In this document: piece after piece, positions 62,531 through 64,000 of the stretch
How the letters are laid out: the number at the start of each line of letters is the position of its first letter
How positions within the stretch are numbered: the first letter of the stretch is position 1
NCBI RefSeq assembly: GCF_022201045.2
Contig: NC_068558.1
Span: 46,775,001-46,839,000, forward strand
From: Citrus sinensis
Taxonomy: Eukaryota; Streptophyta; Magnoliopsida; Sapindales; Rutaceae
Direction: 5' to 3'
DNA length: 64,000 bases
The notes under the pieces: model-generated
Databases searched by the model: none
What the model was told of the DNA's origin: nothing
Seen by the model: the letters and a program-made list of their open reading frames with translations, nothing else
Program-made: the position numbers and the translations under genes

Positions 62531-64000
62531 GCGTAAATTACCTCACCAAATCTCAATAGGGCCACAACAGTCCACTGTTAGAGTAAAAGCCTGATGGCTG
62601 TATTTAAAGAATTTGAAAACCAATTCTTTGATTGACGTTTTGCTTACGTTATCACTTGTAGATTTTTCATATATTTATACAATTTGCAATTATGTGACCG
62701 TGATTGGGCCCATTTTCTGTCTCAATGATCTCACAACCGTGTTTGTGATAATAAATGAGTTTGTTTGGACCTTTTTTTTTTTTTTAAGGAAAAACGATAC
62801 GTATGAAATATTTTTTTTTTATTATTTATATCACATCAGGTATTACTATTTACACTTAAATACATCAAATATTATTATTTATAGTCAAATTCTACAATCA
62901 AATTATACAATTGGAACCTCTAGATTACATATATATTGTCTCATTAAAGCACTGTAAAAATTCATAAACTCTCTCTAATATTCGAGAAGAGGAGTGTCTA
63001 CTCTAATCACATTTTATTAGAGAGAGATTGACTCAATTCTTAAACTCTTTGTAATATTCGAGGAGAGTTGTATGTACTCCACTTATATTTCATTATAAAG
63101 GAGATTCATTGTGAGTGAAAGGGTTCTCTCACTAGACCAAAAACCCATTGGTTAGAATGAAAAGAAATTAAAGTATCGTTTGATGTTATTTGGTTGTATT
63201 TAAACCTCAGTTGGGTGAAATAATATTTTGATCTCTCAAATTTAAAATGAAGACAATTTTTTTTTTAAATGAAGATTCAATGGCCCTTTAAAAATTATTA
63301 GTTCAAATTTGATGCAATTTCCACGTAATAAACTAAGAATGTCGTATATGATACGATCAGATCAACCACCCTTATCCTCCTATTTCCTTATTTCTATAGT
63401 TGCTAAGACCATGTCAAAAAGATTCATCTAGTTTTATTTTTTTAAATGCTTAATTTATATACTTTTGTGGTAAATTAGAAGAGTGAAAAAGTAAGGCCAA
63501 AAAACTTTTCAAATAAAAATATATTTATATTATTTTAATTAAATTCTTCAATCACTAAATTTAACTATCCTCCATTTTTTCAATAATGGAATGATAATAT
63601 TTTTCTCTCTTTAATAAAAATAATAGTATAATATTATTTAAAAAGAGAGAAAAATCACTCTTTAATAATAAAGTGAGAGAAAGATAATATCATTTAAAGA
63701 TTTTTTTATTTTTTATTTTTTACTGATGTGGCACTTTAAATGAAAAGTGAAATATCATTTAAAGAGCCTTTTTGGTGATACTAACATTTTTATGTGTTCA
63801 TAAAATGGTTTCAATATACTTTTATTCCCATTCATGATTTTTAAGTCAGATTGTGTCCATGCACCAACAAATAGTAAATTTAGAGAAGAGCAGGCCTTTT
63901 GACACCCTTCAAAATTCCTCATCAAATCGAATGTTATGATTTATATTTATATAAAATTTTAAGCTAAAAAATATATATTTTTGAGAAACTTTTAAGAGAT
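62531..64000. other. AT-rich intergenic tail
   Basis: AT-rich DNA with long T runs. Two similar 30-40 base blocks near 62960-63000 and 63035-63075 (AAACTCTCTCTAATATTCGA and AAACTCTTTGTAATATTCGA, then GAGAGG-like text) form a weak direct repeat about 75 bases apart. The frame at 62613-62957 is hydrophobic and low-complexity and I do not support it as a gene. Confidence 0.45.

Noticed and set aside
62613-62957. 114-codon hydrophobic plus-strand frame
   Set aside because: It is a translation of T-rich low-complexity DNA (runs of Phe, Tyr and Ile), with no start context or family.
1-64000. tRNA, rRNA or CRISPR features
   Set aside because: I saw no convincing tRNA B-box with matching arms, no rRNA-like text and no regularly spaced repeat-spacer array.

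Overview
This is a 64 kb stretch of nuclear DNA from a flowering plant. The evidence is intron-rich genes with GT-AG splice sites, very AT-rich intergenic DNA, and plant-only families (alpha-expansin, RPK2-type receptor kinase, plastid ADP-glucose pyrophosphorylase, GH5 mannanase). The gene structures suit a dicot; Citrus or a relative is possible, but I cannot prove the species from the sequence.

Layout. (1) 2060-3844 (+), C9orf78/HCA59-like nuclear protein, 6 exons. (2) 4589-5555 (-), alpha-expansin, 3 exons. (3) 8567-9405 (-), small unrecognised helical protein, 4 exons. (4) 9406-21061, a gene-poor block with a broken gene remnant (about 11300-11772), a PIF/Harbinger-like element (10262-10909) and an 8.2 kb Mutator-like (MULE) element (12474-20714). 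The MULE carries a 457-bp higher-order tandem repeat. (5) 21062-24451 (+), intronless RPK2 receptor kinase. (6) 27998-31442 (+), secreted endo-beta-mannanase, 5 exons. (7) 31840-35218 (-), ADP-glucose pyrophosphorylase large subunit, 15 exons. (8) 37031-49886 (-), paladin-like protein, 19 exons, 1254 codons. (9) 53243-56100 (-), cathepsin B-like protease, 11 exons including a 5-nt micro-exon. (10) 56101-64000, no recognised gene, mainly a 4.5 kb MULE-like element (58013-62521).

No operon-like logic links the genes. They are ordinary housekeeping, wall, starch and signalling genes. The exon boundaries below were rebuilt by hand from splice signals, reading phase and family conservation, and every multi-exon model closes in frame.

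The most interesting points are the 5-nt micro-exon that restores the cathepsin B active-site frame, and a set of MULE-type elements recognised from terminal inverted repeats plus 9-10 bp target duplications. Two of those sit inside introns (paladin and mannanase) and one ends about 350 bp from the RPK2 start codon. The third paladin repeat has lost both P-loop catalytic residues. I found no CRISPR, rRNA, tRNA or viral genes, and nothing that amounts to a new multi-gene system.
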